Notes: generated from the sequence alone by a model not told the origin. A DNA stretch of 64,000 bases from Achromobacter seleniivolatilans (GCF_030864005.1 NZ_CP132976.1:6510001-6574000), one strand, 5' to 3'. Positions 51,332 to 60,462 are shown, numbered from the stretch's first letter. Made by a program: numbers and translations.

Positions 51332-51673
51332 CTATTGCGAGGCTGAAGGCTTCACTGCGTTCGCTCTGATCTGCTCGGACCGTTCGCGCTGTTCCTTGCG
51401 TATGGGGATGCAATCGACCAGCAGCACTATCTCGCTAGTGCGCAGGTCAATCACCTTTGTGGCGCGATTGAGATCGGTGCGCGGCCCCCGGTCCAGGCAG
51501 GCCCGTTTGGCGCCGGAGCTTGCCCGAAAGAGTTCCGGAACACCCTTGTATTGAGGGTTCGGCACGCTCCACTTACCCTCCATGTCCTGAGTCTGCACCA
51601 CGTACTGCGCGGACAGCGTGCCGGTATGCAGCAGGGCGGCGATTGCACATGCTGCGCCAATGGCGGTTTTCAC
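51332..51673 (-). CDS. Small secreted protein of unknown function
   Basis: From a GTG at 51673 the product has 113 residues with a signal peptide (VKTAIGAACAIAALLHTGTLSA). The mature part has two Cys residues (KRACLDRG and LLVDCIP) that may form a disulfide. The frame extends upstream to 51784 without a better start. The signal peptide favours the GTG, although no Shine-Dalgarno is obvious. No family recognised. Confidence 0.55.
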   Translation of the reverse strand: MKTAIGAACAIAALLHTGTLSAQYVVQTQDMEGKWSVPNPQYKGVPELFRASSGAKRACLDRGPRTDLNRATKVIDLRTSEIVLLVDCIPIRKEQRERSEQIRANAVKPSASQ

Positions 51674-51791
51674 GGGAGGTATCCGTTCAAGGTGGAGTTG
51701 GGGCAGCGTAGCAGTACGCAAGGGCTCTCGCCGTCCTTCAGACGGATGATCTTCAGATTTAACGCAAACGGGCGGCTGCGGCACGCTGGCG

Positions 51792-52394
51792 CTACAGCAC
51801 CAGTTTCAGGCCTATCGTAAACATCGCGATTGCCACGCAGGCGTCCAACAATCGCCATGCGCGCGGGTCCGCGAATACCGGCCGCAGCAGCCGCGCGCCA
51901 AAACCCAGCGCAAAGAAGAAAACAAAGGACGCCGACATCGCGCCCAGCGCGAATGCGGTTTTTTGTCCTTCGTATTGGCTGGAAATGGAACCCAGCAGCA
52001 CCACCGTGTCCAGATAGACGTGCGGGTTGAGCCACGTAAAGGCCAGGCAGGCAGCCAGCGTGGCGGCGCGCCCGGCTGTTTGTTTGGTGGAAGGAGTCAA
52101 GCTGCCGTGTTGCTGGCGCAGCGCCGAGGCCAGGCTGCGCGCCGCATAAGCAAACAGGAACAGCGCACCGCCATATCGCATGGCGGATTCCAGCCAAGGC
52201 AGCGCGTTGACCGCCAAGCCAAAGCCGGCCACGCCCGCCGCAATCAGGATGGCGTCGGACACGGCACAGGTCAGGCAAACGGCAAAGACATGTTCCTGGC
52301 GCAGCCCTTGCCGCAGGACGAAGGCGTTTTGAGCGCCAATGGCAAGAATGAGGCTCAGGCTGAGCAGGAAGCCGGGAATAAAAGCGGAGGACAT
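51792..52394 (-). CDS. LysE/ArgO-family amino-acid exporter
   Basis: The 200-residue inner-membrane protein has six predicted helices. The N-terminal LILAIGAQNAFVLRQGLRQEHV is diagnostic of LysE/ArgO, as is TWLNPHVYLDTVVLLG in the middle. The family exports arginine, lysine or related cationic amino acids. An LysR-type partner (argP/lysG) often sits divergently, but none is present here. An inverted repeat at 52441-52478 lies about 50 bp upstream of the ATG and is a likely regulator site. Confidence 0.9.
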   Translation of the reverse strand: MSSAFIPGFLLSLSLILAIGAQNAFVLRQGLRQEHVFAVCLTCAVSDAILIAAGVAGFGLAVNALPWLESAMRYGGALFLFAYAARSLASALRQQHGSLTPSTKQTAGRAATLAACLAFTWLNPHVYLDTVVLLGSISSQYEGQKTAFALGAMSASFVFFFALGFGARLLRPVFADPRAWRLLDACVAIAMFTIGLKLVL

Positions 52395-52440
52395 CGGAAA
52401 CCCTATACGAGGGCGATAGCCTAGCTTTTACTGCCAGCTA

Positions 52441-52478
52441 AGAAAAACTAAATATCCTAATTCGTACTTAGTTTTTCT
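52441..52478. promoter_or_regulatory. Inverted repeat upstream of the exporter gene
   Basis: AGAAAAACTAA (52441-52451) and TTAGTTTTTCT (52468-52478) are perfect 11-bp arms around 16 bp of AT-rich sequence. Position and base content fit an operator for a LysR/ArgP- or Lrp-type regulator of the adjacent ArgO-like gene. Confidence 0.5.
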
Positions 52479-52522
52479 AATTACCGCGGACCGTGGGTTT
52501 CAGGGTCCGGCAGGGCCAGGCG

Positions 52523-52753
52523 CTAAGCCTGGCTGGCGTTCGGGTCTGCCGCCCGCAACAAGCCATACAGCTTATCTTTCAGGTGCAGCTTCTCTTTCTT
52601 CAGGACCTCAATGTTGTTGCCCGAACTCGGCACGATGCCGTCTTCCATGTTCTTGATTTCCTGGTCCAGGTCGTTGTGACGCTGGAACAAGGCCGAGAAA
52701 TGCGCGTTCTCGGATTTCAGCTGGGTAATGAGGTTGCGATATTCAGGGAACAT
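52523..52753 (-). CDS. YdcH-like DUF465 protein
   Basis: The ATG at 52753 gives 76 residues and is preceded by AAGAGG. The frame is open further upstream, but without family match. The start MFPEYRNLITQLKSENAHFSALFQRHNDLDQEI is the DUF465/YdcH signature, forming a short coiled-coil hairpin like SlyX. The function is unknown. It is a single gene, not obviously linked to its neighbours. Confidence 0.88.
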   Translation of the reverse strand: MFPEYRNLITQLKSENAHFSALFQRHNDLDQEIKNMEDGIVPSSGNNIEVLKKEKLHLKDKLYGLLRAADPNASQA

Positions 52754-53000
52754 AAGGGCCTCTTTTGGAACCAATTGACGGGACCGATGACGCGCCAGGT
52801 GACACCTCATCAGCGTCAATTCCATGACACGCCAACCGCCAGTCCTTGTCAACCGCTCCGCAGGCTGCCATGTTCGTAAATTTGATGCCGCGCAACCCTG
52901 TCGCATAGGGAGCCAACCTGTTGCGTCTATATACGTTTCATTACATGGGTATTCAGCCCCGGCGATACACTCGCTACCCCGTGATAGACATTAAAGTGAA

Positions 53001-54149
53001 ATGAAACAGCGCGCGCCTATCCATCGGCAAATTTTTGAGCTCTTCAGGCAAGACGGACGCATCAATCCGGGTACAGGCATGATGAGCGGCGTGATTGCGC
53101 TGTTTCTGGCGATCCTGGCGGTACTGGGCGTACTGGCATTTCACTTCCCGGCCTATCTGACGACACCGGAACTTCGCGCGTTCTACACGGTGGAAGCGAT
53201 GCGCACGTTGTTGTTCTGCGCATTGCTGGTGTCGGGTTCGATCGCGCTGGCCAATACCGTATTGGGCCGTCAACGCTGGCTGAATATCACCGCGTTCGTG
53301 TTGGTCTGCGGCGCAGTGGCGGCGGGCGGCAGTCAGGTCGTCGTTACGACCACCAATACCGGCAATCACCCCTATTTGGGGCTGGACTGGTTCATTCTGG
53401 ACCTGCTGGCATCCAGCACGGTCTTCATCATCTTCGAAAAGCTGACGCCGCTGTATCCGGGGCAACCGGTATTTCGCGGTGAGTGGCAAGTGGACATGAA
53501 GCACTTCCTGTTCAACCACCTGTCGGTGGGGGCGGTGCTGTTGTGCATCAACTTCTTCATCCACAGGCTGTTTTCGTGGGCGGCCTACGAACCGCTGCAA
53601 GAGTTGATCCGGTCCATGCCGTATCTGCTGGAACTGTTTGTGGCGGTGCTGGTGGCAGATCTGGCGCAATACGCGGCGCATCGTATCTATCACGAGGTGC
53701 CGGTCATGTGGCGCTTCCACGCCGTGCACCACAGCACGCGCACGCTGGACTGGCTGGCAGGATCGCGTCTGCATATCGTTGAGTTGCTGATCACTCGCGT
53801 GGCTGTGCTGGGCGTGTTGTTTGTGCTTGGTTTTTCCAAGTCGGTGCTGGATGCCTACATCATCATCGTCGGTTTCCAGGCAGTGCTGATTCACTCGAAC
53901 GTCAGGCTGCCCTGGGGCTGGCTGCGCTACATCATCGTGACGCCGGATTTCCATTACTGGCACCATTCGTCGGACACCGAGGCGATCGACAAGAACTACG
54001 CGGCGCATTTCTCGTTTATCGACTACATCTTCGGCACCGCCGTGCGCGGCGTGGGCAATCGCCTGCCGGAGAAGTACGGCATCCTGGACAACGATATGCC
54101 CGGGACCTTCCTGGCCCAGCAGGCGTATCCCTTCAAGCGCAAGAAGTAA
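53001..54149 (+). CDS. Sterol desaturase / fatty-acid hydroxylase family membrane protein
   Basis: The 382-residue protein has four to six hydrophobic segments in its first 230 residues. The histidine clusters of the FA_hydroxylase di-iron family (PF04116) follow: AAHRIYHEVPVMWRFHAVHHS and, later, HSNVRLPWG and DFHYWHHSS. These ligands support an oxygen-dependent hydroxylase or desaturase acting on a membrane lipid. The substrate is unknown; bacterial members are often assigned only to the family. It is a single gene with no operon partner. Confidence 0.88.
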   Translation: MKQRAPIHRQIFELFRQDGRINPGTGMMSGVIALFLAILAVLGVLAFHFPAYLTTPELRAFYTVEAMRTLLFCALLVSGSIALANTVLGRQRWLNITAFVLVCGAVAAGGSQVVVTTTNTGNHPYLGLDWFILDLLASSTVFIIFEKLTPLYPGQPVFRGEWQVDMKHFLFNHLSVGAVLLCINFFIHRLFSWAAYEPLQELIRSMPYLLELFVAVLVADLAQYAAHRIYHEVPVMWRFHAVHHSTRTLDWLAGSRLHIVELLITRVAVLGVLFVLGFSKSVLDAYIIIVGFQAVLIHSNVRLPWGWLRYIIVTPDFHYWHHSSDTEAIDKNYAAHFSFIDYIFGTAVRGVGNRLPEKYGILDNDMPGTFLAQQAYPFKRKK

Positions 54150-54202
54150 TCGCTTCCTGGTCAGGGCCCTGGCCTTGAGCCATTGGCGCCCGGACCTTTT
54201 CG

Positions 54203-54925
54203 CTAGAGCATCTTTACCGCGCGGCCAATGAATTGAATCGGGCCGGTGGGCTTGCCGATGGGCGAGCCGGTCTTGGGTTCGAGCGTCAGCTCAAACAGCT
54301 GATTGGGTTCCAACGGCGGCAACTTGTCCAGCGGGATGCGAACGGATTCTCCTGGTTTGATCAGACCCAGTGAGACAGGTCCGGCCCAGCCGTCGGCCTT
54401 GGTCCAGAATTCCAGTGCGCGGTCCGCAGGCACTTCGGTGGCCGCCAGCGGCACCAGTTGCACGGCTGTCTGACCGGCCTGGGCCTGGACGACCCAGCCG
54501 GGCGCTTGGGATTGCGGCGCCACCAACACAACGACGTATTGCGGCGCGCCGGGTCCCGCGGGCGGACGCAGCGCTAAGGTGCTGCCTAGAATCAGGACTG
54601 CGGCCATGCCGCCTGCCGCCAGACTACGCCAGAAAAACAGACTGTCCCACATGCCGGGCGAGCGCTTGACGGCGGGCCGCTGTGCAGCGGTAGCAGAGAT
54701 GGATTGGCTGATGCGAGGCCACAGGCTTGCCGAAGGCTCAACCGGTTCGGACAGGCTGGTCAGCGGCAGCAATTGTTCTTCCCATCTCGAGACTGCTGCG
54801 CGCAAGGCCGCATCGTGAGTCAAGCGCGTCTGCACCTCGCGGCGTTGCGCGGCCGTCAACGTGCCTAAAACATATTCGCCCGCGAGCTGGTTCAGGTCGG
54901 CAGGGGATTCTTGGGGGCCGGTCAT
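54203..54925 (-). CDS. Anti-sigma factor (RskA-like)
   Basis: The ATG at 54925 overlaps the sigma-factor stop (ATGA) and has AAGGAG at good spacing. A GTG 9 bp upstream is less likely. The N-terminal ~80 residues (LNQLAGEYVLGTLTAAQRREVQ) are the anti-sigma domain. One membrane segment lies near residues 94-112 (LAAGGMAAVLILGSTLALR), and the C-terminal RskA domain (EFWTKADGWAGPVSLGLI; FELTLEPKTGSPIGKPTGPI) is periplasmic. It should hold the neighbouring ECF sigma factor at the membrane until a signal triggers release. Confidence 0.9.
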   Translation of the reverse strand: MTGPQESPADLNQLAGEYVLGTLTAAQRREVQTRLTHDAALRAAVSRWEEQLLPLTSLSEPVEPSASLWPRISQSISATAAQRPAVKRSPGMWDSLFFWRSLAAGGMAAVLILGSTLALRPPAGPGAPQYVVVLVAPQSQAPGWVVQAQAGQTAVQLVPLAATEVPADRALEFWTKADGWAGPVSLGLIKPGESVRIPLDKLPPLEPNQLFELTLEPKTGSPIGKPTGPIQFIGRAVKML

Positions 54926-55491
54926 GCCAGGCACTCCTTGAGCGCTTGCAGACTGCGCTTGATCCAGGCTTTGACCGTGCCTAGCGGCGCGCCCAGGCGT
55001 TGGGCAATTTCGCTATGCGACAAGCCTTCCACGTAGGCGTGCAATACGCAATTACGGCGCACGGGTTCCAGCTGTTCCAGGCAGGGGCCGATCTGGCCAG
55101 CGCTGGCGCGCCAATCGAAAGCGTCGCGGGTATCGTGCCACGCTTCCATGGCGTCGCGCGCGTCCAGCGCGGCGGCGGTGTCTTCATCTACGGCAGTTTC
55201 ACGCGCGGTGTCGCGCAGCGCGTTCAGCGCCAGGTTGCGCGTGATGCTGTAGACCCAGCCGCGCGCTGATCCGCGCGACGCGTCGAAACTGCCCGCCTGT
55301 TTCCAGATTTTGACGAAAGCGTCATGCACGATGTCCTCTGCCCAAGCGCGGTCGCGCAGCAGTCGCTGGGCCACGCCGAGCAGGCGCGGGCCTTCTTGCA
55401 GGTATAGGGATTCCAGTGCAGGCCGGCGGCCGGCAGCGCACTCCTTCAGAGTTGCTTCGTAATCGAAATCCGGGTTCAGGCGGTTCGGCAT
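54922..55491 (-). CDS. ECF-family RNA polymerase sigma factor
   Basis: The 189-residue protein has sigma region 2 (LGVAQRLLRDRAWAEDIVHDAFVKIWKQ and WVYSITRNLALNALRD) and region 4 (VRRNCVLHAYVEGLSHSEIAQRLGAPLGTVKAWIKRSL), with no region 3. It belongs to the SigK/RpoE-like groups that pair with RskA-type anti-sigmas. The gene is coupled to its anti-sigma. The DUF3455 gene just upstream on the same strand is a possible target, as is its own promoter. Confidence 0.93.
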   Translation of the reverse strand: MPNRLNPDFDYEATLKECAAGRRPALESLYLQEGPRLLGVAQRLLRDRAWAEDIVHDAFVKIWKQAGSFDASRGSARGWVYSITRNLALNALRDTARETAVDEDTAAALDARDAMEAWHDTRDAFDWRASAGQIGPCLEQLEPVRRNCVLHAYVEGLSHSEIAQRLGAPLGTVKAWIKRSLQALKECLA

Positions 55492-55576
55492 GCGAGCGAG
55501 GTGCAGGAGTTGGGCGGCCGCTCAATGCCCAGGGGCTGAGGCGGAATGCTCCGCCATCTTACCGGACTCCTGCAAC

Positions 55577-55618
55577 GTAGCCAGCAGCCCGCCGGTACAT
55601 TCGGCGGGCCTGCTGGTT
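55577..55618 (+). terminator. Hairpin between DUF3455 and sigma genes
   Basis: CCAGCAG/CTGCTGG and CCCGCCG/CGGCGGG arms pair around GTACATT, with a T run on the plus strand only. For the minus-strand DUF3455 gene it is a strong hairpin just after the stop but lacks a T tail in that direction. Confidence 0.5.
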
Positions 55619-56182
55619 TTAGTTTGCCTTCCAGAAAATGTAGTCAGCCTGATATTGCACTTGGCTCTTCTGGCCCAGCGTTGCCGTGGTGCAAGGGGTC
55701 TTGGGCGCTACGCCGCCTTTGAGCGCAACGCGCTGGATGTAGGTCACGCCTGTCAGCGCGCCAGCACCCACAACGGGGTTGGCCTTGACCAACTGATAGG
55801 GCAGATTCCCTTCGCCGGACGGGGCTACGGCGACTTGCGTGCCCGTCAGCTTGGAACCGTCCTTGGCTTCCCAAGTGGCCGGAGGCCCGTAATACGTGCC
55901 CACCTGCTTGCCCTGGCGGTCATTCAAGACGGCCTTGGGGCCTGCAAACACCCATTCCGTCTGGCTCTTCATGTCGGCCTTGGCGCGGCATTCGTAGGTG
56001 ATCTCGCCCACGCCCACGGTTTCCCAGGCGACCTTATTGCCGGTGGGGACCTGGACGCTGGCAGGCAGATCGTTCTGCGAATAGGCCATGGATTTGGAGC
56101 TCATCGTGCCGCAGGCGGCAAGGAGCGACACGGCGAACAGGCCGGCAACGGTGGGAATGCGATTCGAACGTTGGGTCTTCAT
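55619..56182 (-). CDS. DUF3455 lipoprotein
   Basis: The 187-residue protein has a signal sequence with a lipobox-like SLLAACGT (Cys24). The DUF3455 core follows (TGNKVAWETVGVGEITYECRAKA, then WVFAGPKAVLNDRQGKQVGTYY, then CTTATLGQKSQVQYQADYIFW). The function of DUF3455 is unknown. Position beside an ECF/anti-sigma pair suggests it belongs to the same envelope response. Confidence 0.8.
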   Translation of the reverse strand: MKTQRSNRIPTVAGLFAVSLLAACGTMSSKSMAYSQNDLPASVQVPTGNKVAWETVGVGEITYECRAKADMKSQTEWVFAGPKAVLNDRQGKQVGTYYGPPATWEAKDGSKLTGTQVAVAPSGEGNLPYQLVKANPVVGAGALTGVTYIQRVALKGGVAPKTPCTTATLGQKSQVQYQADYIFWKAN

Positions 56183-56264
56183 GGGTGGTCTCCAGCGAGG
56201 ATCTGTAGACGGCGCGCGACATGCGCGCCGGTGCAGGTACTACACGGGAGACACCGCTTTGGAT

Positions 56265-56302
56265 GCAGGCCGGATGCAAATATTTTTTCCGGCCTGCTTT
56301 TT
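56265..56302 (+). terminator. Hairpin with T run between ycaC and DUF3455
   Basis: GCAGGCCGG (56265-56273) pairs with CCGGCCTGC (56289-56297) followed by TTTTT. The T run is on the plus strand, although both adjacent genes are on the minus strand, so its role is unclear. Confidence 0.45.
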
Positions 56303-56329
56303 GGCGTTGTTGCTGGGGCGATCAGCCGA

Positions 56330-56953
56330 TTACTTGCCGGCCTTGGCCGAATACGACGCCATCAGGTTGCGGTAGTCGGGGATGTGGTTGGCAAACAGCG
56401 TGCCCAGGCCTTCCACATCGTTGCGCCAGTCGCGGTGCAGTTCGCACGCCACGCCAAACCAAGACATCAATTGCGCGCCGGCTTGCTCCATGCGGCTCCA
56501 GGCAGCGTTGCGGGTGACTTCATTGAAGGTGCCGGACGCGTCGGTCACGACAAACACGTCAAAGCCTTCTTCCAGGGCCGACAGGGCGGGGAAGGCAACG
56601 CAAACTTCGGTCACGACGCCAGCGATGATCAGTTGCTTCTTGCCGGTGGCCTTGACGACCTTCACGAAGTCTTCGTTGTCCCAGGCGTTGATGTTGCCGG
56701 GGCGGGCGATGTAGGGCGCATCGGGGAATTTGTCTTTCAGTTCTTGCACCAGCGGGCCGTTGGGGCCGTTTTCGAAGCTGGTGGTCAGGATGGTGGGCAG
56801 TTTGAAGTATTCGGCCAGATCGGCCAGGGCCAAAACGTTGTTCTTGAACTGATCGGGTTGGAAGTCACGAACCAGCGACAGCAAGCCGGCCTGGTGATCC
56901 ACCAGCAGAACGGCGGCTTCGTTTTTGTCCAGTTTCACGTAGGGTTTGGTCAT
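56330..56953 (-). CDS. ycaC: YcaC-type isochorismatase-fold hydrolase
   Basis: The 207-residue cysteine hydrolase closely follows YcaC. The catalytic aspartate Asp19 lies in LLVDHQAG and the nucleophile Cys118 in VVTEVCVAFP. Position 84 is Arg, within YIARPGNINAW. YcaC proteins form large rings, and the natural substrate is unknown. A LysR-type regulator gene lies 118 bp upstream on the same strand. Confidence 0.92.
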   Translation of the reverse strand: MTKPYVKLDKNEAAVLLVDHQAGLLSLVRDFQPDQFKNNVLALADLAEYFKLPTILTTSFENGPNGPLVQELKDKFPDAPYIARPGNINAWDNEDFVKVVKATGKKQLIIAGVVTEVCVAFPALSALEEGFDVFVVTDASGTFNEVTRNAAWSRMEQAGAQLMSWFGVACELHRDWRNDVEGLGTLFANHIPDYRNLMASYSAKAGK

Positions 56954-57071
56954 GGTTTTGCTCCGTTATGTCTTCAGGTCTGGGTGCGCGGTGTTGCGCG
57001 GTGAGTGCATGAACAGAATTCTAAATACAAGCCAATGACCCCGGTAGATGGGTAAATTGCGCCTCAGCGTT

Positions 57072-58040
57072 CTATAAATCGGACGATGGGGTGCCTTTGG
57101 GGATGGGAATGCCGTGACGCAACTGGGTGTCGTGTTCGCGCCGGGCGTTTTCACCATACTCCGCGCCCATGAAATCCAGAAGCTCGCGCACAGCAGGCAG
57201 CAAGCCGCGCCGTGTCGGGAAAACGGCATGAACGGCGCCAGGTTCGGGATACCAAGGCGCCCCCACTGGCACGAGCGTGCCGGCATCCAGTTCTTCGCGG
57301 ATCATCATCAGTGGCAGGGCCGCGACGCCCACGCCGCGCAGGGTGGCCTGCTTGAGCGCCAGCATGTCGTCGGTGACCAGACGCGGCGTGAAGGGCACGG
57401 CTTGCCGGGCGCCGTTGGGGCCATCCAGGCGCCACTGGCATTCGCGTTGTTCGGTGCCCAAGGCCAGAGTGGGCAGTTGGCTGATTTGCTGCACGTCGGC
57501 CGTCACCGGCAGAGTCGCGGCCAGCGACGGGCTGGCAACCAGGCTCTGGCAGCTCATGCCCAGATGCTTCATGACCAGATCGCTGCTTTCCATGGGGCCA
57601 AAGCGCACGCGCACGGCCAGGTCGAACCCCTCGCGCAGCACATCCACGGATCTTGAAAAGCTCTTCAAGTACACGTGGACTTTAGGGCACCTTTCCATAA
57701 AGCGCGCCACCACATCACCCAGAAAGTAATAGATCAGCGCGGGCGGGGCGCTCATGCGGATCGTGCCTTGCGGTTCGGCGTGGGTGCGGTCGATCACGTC
57801 TTGCGCGGCTTCCGCCCCGGCCAGCATCGACAGGCATTGATCGAAGTACTCCTGGCCCAGCTCCGTGACCGCGAAGGTCCGGGTGGAACGCTGGATCAGC
57901 CGCACGCCCAGGCGCTCTTCCAGCAGCGCGATGCGCCGGCTCAGCCGGGACTTGGGAATATCCAGCGTGCGTCCGGCAGGGGCAAAGCCCCCGTTTCTGA
58001 CGACCTGGACGAAGTAGTAGAGATCATTCAAGTCGTGCAT
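57072..58040 (-). CDS. LysR-family transcriptional regulator
   Basis: The 322-residue protein has the N-terminal winged helix (LNDLYYFVQVVRNGGFAPAGRTLDIPKSRLSRRIALLEERLGVRLIQRSTR, residues 4-55) and a periplasmic-binding-like effector domain. It resembles the regulators of YcaC-like and pirin genes. The C-terminus is extended (to TPSSDL) by 10-15 residues beyond the usual end. It is transcribed in the same direction as ycaC, so ycaC is a likely target. Confidence 0.9.
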   Translation of the reverse strand: MHDLNDLYYFVQVVRNGGFAPAGRTLDIPKSRLSRRIALLEERLGVRLIQRSTRTFAVTELGQEYFDQCLSMLAGAEAAQDVIDRTHAEPQGTIRMSAPPALIYYFLGDVVARFMERCPKVHVYLKSFSRSVDVLREGFDLAVRVRFGPMESSDLVMKHLGMSCQSLVASPSLAATLPVTADVQQISQLPTLALGTEQRECQWRLDGPNGARQAVPFTPRLVTDDMLALKQATLRGVGVAALPLMMIREELDAGTLVPVGAPWYPEPGAVHAVFPTRRGLLPAVRELLDFMGAEYGENARREHDTQLRHGIPIPKGTPSSDL

Positions 58041-58120
58041 GAGCTTTCCGCTATTTGAAAATTTGACGTAGCGGGGAGCATATAACGCGCCCCGCCAGCC
58101 TGGCGGAAAGTCTGCGCGTT

Positions 58121-59086
58121 TCAGGCGGGCGCGCCCGCCGATTCTTCTTTCCAGCGTTGCTTGTCGCGCAGCGGCGCCGTGCCGAACAGACGGCTGTATT
58201 CGCGGCTGAACTGGGACGAACTTTCGTAGCCCACGGCATGTGCGGCCAGCGCAACCCCGGCATCATCACTCAGCATCAGGCGGCGCGCTTCCTGCAACCG
58301 CAGGTGCTTCTGATATTGCAGCGGGCTCATGGCTGTGGCCTGCTTGAAGTGATGGTGCAAAGACGACACGCTCATGTGTACGTCACGGGCGATCTCTTCT
58401 ACGCGCAGGGGCTGGGCGTAGTTGTCCCGCAGAATGCGAATGGCCTTCGCCACACGATTGAGTTGGCTGTCTTGCAGCACGGTTTGACGCAATACGACGC
58501 CCTGGCCGTTCATCAGCAGCCGGTACACCAGCTCACGCTTGATCATCGGGGCCAGAATGGGAATGTCGCGCGGCGTGTCCAACAGCCGCAGCAAGCGCAG
58601 CACCACATCCAGCAACGAGCCGCCCAACGGGTTCACGCACAGCGCGCGCACGGTCTCGGCAGGCACCAGCGGCGGCAAATTTTCGTCGCTGATCAGTTCC
58701 GCGATTTCTTCCGGGTTCAGATCCAGCCGCAGGCCCAGATAGGGCAGGGTAGGACTGGCGACCGACACTTTGGCCACAACCGGCAGATCCACGGAAGAGA
58801 TCAGGTAATGAAAGGGGTCGTACTCAAAGGACTCGTCCCCGATCAACAGGCGTTTCGATCCCTGGGCAATGACCGCCAGCGCGGCTTTTTGCAGGCCGGG
58901 CTTGGCGCCGGTGGGCTGCGACAGACGGTGCAGGAATAGCCCTTCGATTGGGGTATCCAGCGATCCTTCCAGATGTCCTGTCATCCGGTCCAGCGTGCAA
59001 AGCAGTTCTCTGCGGGCGGGTTCGTAGGCAATATCCGCGGGCGCGGCGGCGGCGAGCTCTCCCGGTCGTACAGTAGTAATAGGCAT
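58121..59086 (-). CDS. AraC-family regulator with AraC_N domain
   Basis: The ATG at 59086 with GGAG upstream gives 321 residues; the frame is open to 59293 but the extra N-terminus has no domain character. Residues about 20-175 are the AraC_N (PF06719) sensor region (YEPARRELLCTLDRMTGHLEGS; KRLLIGDESFEYDPFHYLI; VPAETVRALCVNPLGG). The C-terminal ~100 residues hold two helix-turn-helix motifs (LRVEEIARDVHMSVSSLHHHFKQ; AAHAVGYESSSQFSREYSRLFG). It diverges from an aldo/keto reductase gene, the usual partner. Confidence 0.92.
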   Translation of the reverse strand: MPITTVRPGELAAAAPADIAYEPARRELLCTLDRMTGHLEGSLDTPIEGLFLHRLSQPTGAKPGLQKAALAVIAQGSKRLLIGDESFEYDPFHYLISSVDLPVVAKVSVASPTLPYLGLRLDLNPEEIAELISDENLPPLVPAETVRALCVNPLGGSLLDVVLRLLRLLDTPRDIPILAPMIKRELVYRLLMNGQGVVLRQTVLQDSQLNRVAKAIRILRDNYAQPLRVEEIARDVHMSVSSLHHHFKQATAMSPLQYQKHLRLQEARRLMLSDDAGVALAAHAVGYESSSQFSREYSRLFGTAPLRDKQRWKEESAGAPA

Positions 59087-59403
59087 GGAGACTCCAGGGG
59101 GTGTGCCGCCCGCGCGCGCAACGCTGAGGGGCAACAGAGGGATGGCGGACTCCAGTGTATGCCCGGCGTAGCGGACGATGCCATGGTCCTGTTCCTGGCT
59201 CGTAGAAATAGGCAAAAAGTGTGGAGGATTGAGCGCATGCCGGAAAATCAAAGGCGTTTGCCAGAGAATCAGGCAAAAAAAGGGCAGGATCAAGCAGCGT
59301 CAGCGTTAACAGTCCGACGCATACTGTTGACACCCCGGCAGCAGGAGTACCGGCGTCCCATCCCGGGACGCGCAGGCCCGCTGCGCCGCAGTAGGAGTGC
59401 ATC
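59087..59403. other. Divergent promoter region of araC-type gene and aldo/keto reductase
   Basis: The 317-bp gap should carry both promoters and the AraC-type operator. I see no clear dyad or -35/-10 pair. Confidence 0.4.
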
Positions 59404-60450
59404 ATGCGATACAAGAAATTTGGCAGCACCGGTCTGTTCGTCTCGGAACTCTGCCTGGGCACCATGACCTTCGGTGGCGAGGGCGAGCTCTGGAGCAAGA
59501 TCGGCAGCTTGCAGCAGGAAGACGCAAACCGGCTGGTGGGCCGCGCTCTGGACGCAGGCGTCAATTTCATCGATACCGCTGACGTGTATTCGGAAGGCCG
59601 GTCGGAGGTCATTACCGGTCAGGCATTGCGCGATCTGAAAGTAGCGCGTGATGACGTAGTGATTGCCACCAAGGTTTTCGGCCAGACCGGCGCCGGTGTG
59701 AACGCGCGTGGCAACTCGCGCTTTCACATCATGGACAGCGTCAAGAAAAGCCTGTCGCGTTTGCAGCTGGACCACATCGATCTCTACCAGATCCATGGGT
59801 TTGACCCCGCGACCCCCGTCGAAGAAACCGTCAGGGCGCTGGACAATCTGGTGCAGCACGGGCACGTGCGCTATGTGGGCGTGTCGAACTGGGCCGCCTG
59901 GCAGATCATGAAGGCATTGGGCATTGCCGAACGCCTGGGGCTGGCGCGCTTTGAGTCGCTGCAGGCCTACTACACGATTGCAGGCCGCGACCTGGAACGT
60001 GAATTGGTGCCCATGCTGCAAAGCGAAGGGGTGGGGCTGATGGTGTGGAGCCCGCTGGCTGGCGGCCTGCTCAGCGGCAAGTATGGCCGTGACGGCAAGG
60101 CTGAAGCCGGCAGCCGCCGCGCCGCATTCGACTTCCCGCCGGTTGATCACGACCGCGCCTACGACAGTATCGACGCCTTGAGGCAGGTTGCCGATGCGCG
60201 TGGCGTATCCGTTGCCCAGGTGGCCTTGGCCTGGTTGCTGCATCAGCAGGTTGTGACCAGCGTCATCATTGGCGCCAAGCGTGTGGATCAGCTGGACGAC
60301 AATCTGGCGGCCACCGCGATCAAGCTCACGCAGGACGAACTGGCTGCGCTGGACAAGGTCAGCGCTTTGCCGCCCGAGTATCCGGGTTGGATGCACGTGC
60401 GCCAGGGCGAGTTCCGGCGTAAGCAGCTTGCCGAGTCTGGCGCCGTGTAA
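59404..60450 (+). CDS. Aldo/keto reductase
   Basis: The 348-residue NADPH-dependent oxidoreductase has the catalytic tetrad visible: Asp57 (in FIDTAD), Tyr62 (VYSEGRSE), Lys90 (VIATKVFG) and His131 (YQIHGFD). The NADP-binding end is VIIGAKRVDQLDDNLAA. TAGGAG precedes the ATG. The substrate is unknown. It probably belongs to the YajO/YdjE-like group that acts on aldehydes and keto-compounds. Its divergent AraC_N regulator is the likely controller. Confidence 0.92.
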   Translation: MRYKKFGSTGLFVSELCLGTMTFGGEGELWSKIGSLQQEDANRLVGRALDAGVNFIDTADVYSEGRSEVITGQALRDLKVARDDVVIATKVFGQTGAGVNARGNSRFHIMDSVKKSLSRLQLDHIDLYQIHGFDPATPVEETVRALDNLVQHGHVRYVGVSNWAAWQIMKALGIAERLGLARFESLQAYYTIAGRDLERELVPMLQSEGVGLMVWSPLAGGLLSGKYGRDGKAEAGSRRAAFDFPPVDHDRAYDSIDALRQVADARGVSVAQVALAWLLHQQVVTSVIIGAKRVDQLDDNLAATAIKLTQDELAALDKVSALPPEYPGWMHVRQGEFRRKQLAESGAV

Positions 60451-60462
60451 GGACGGCCGGCG

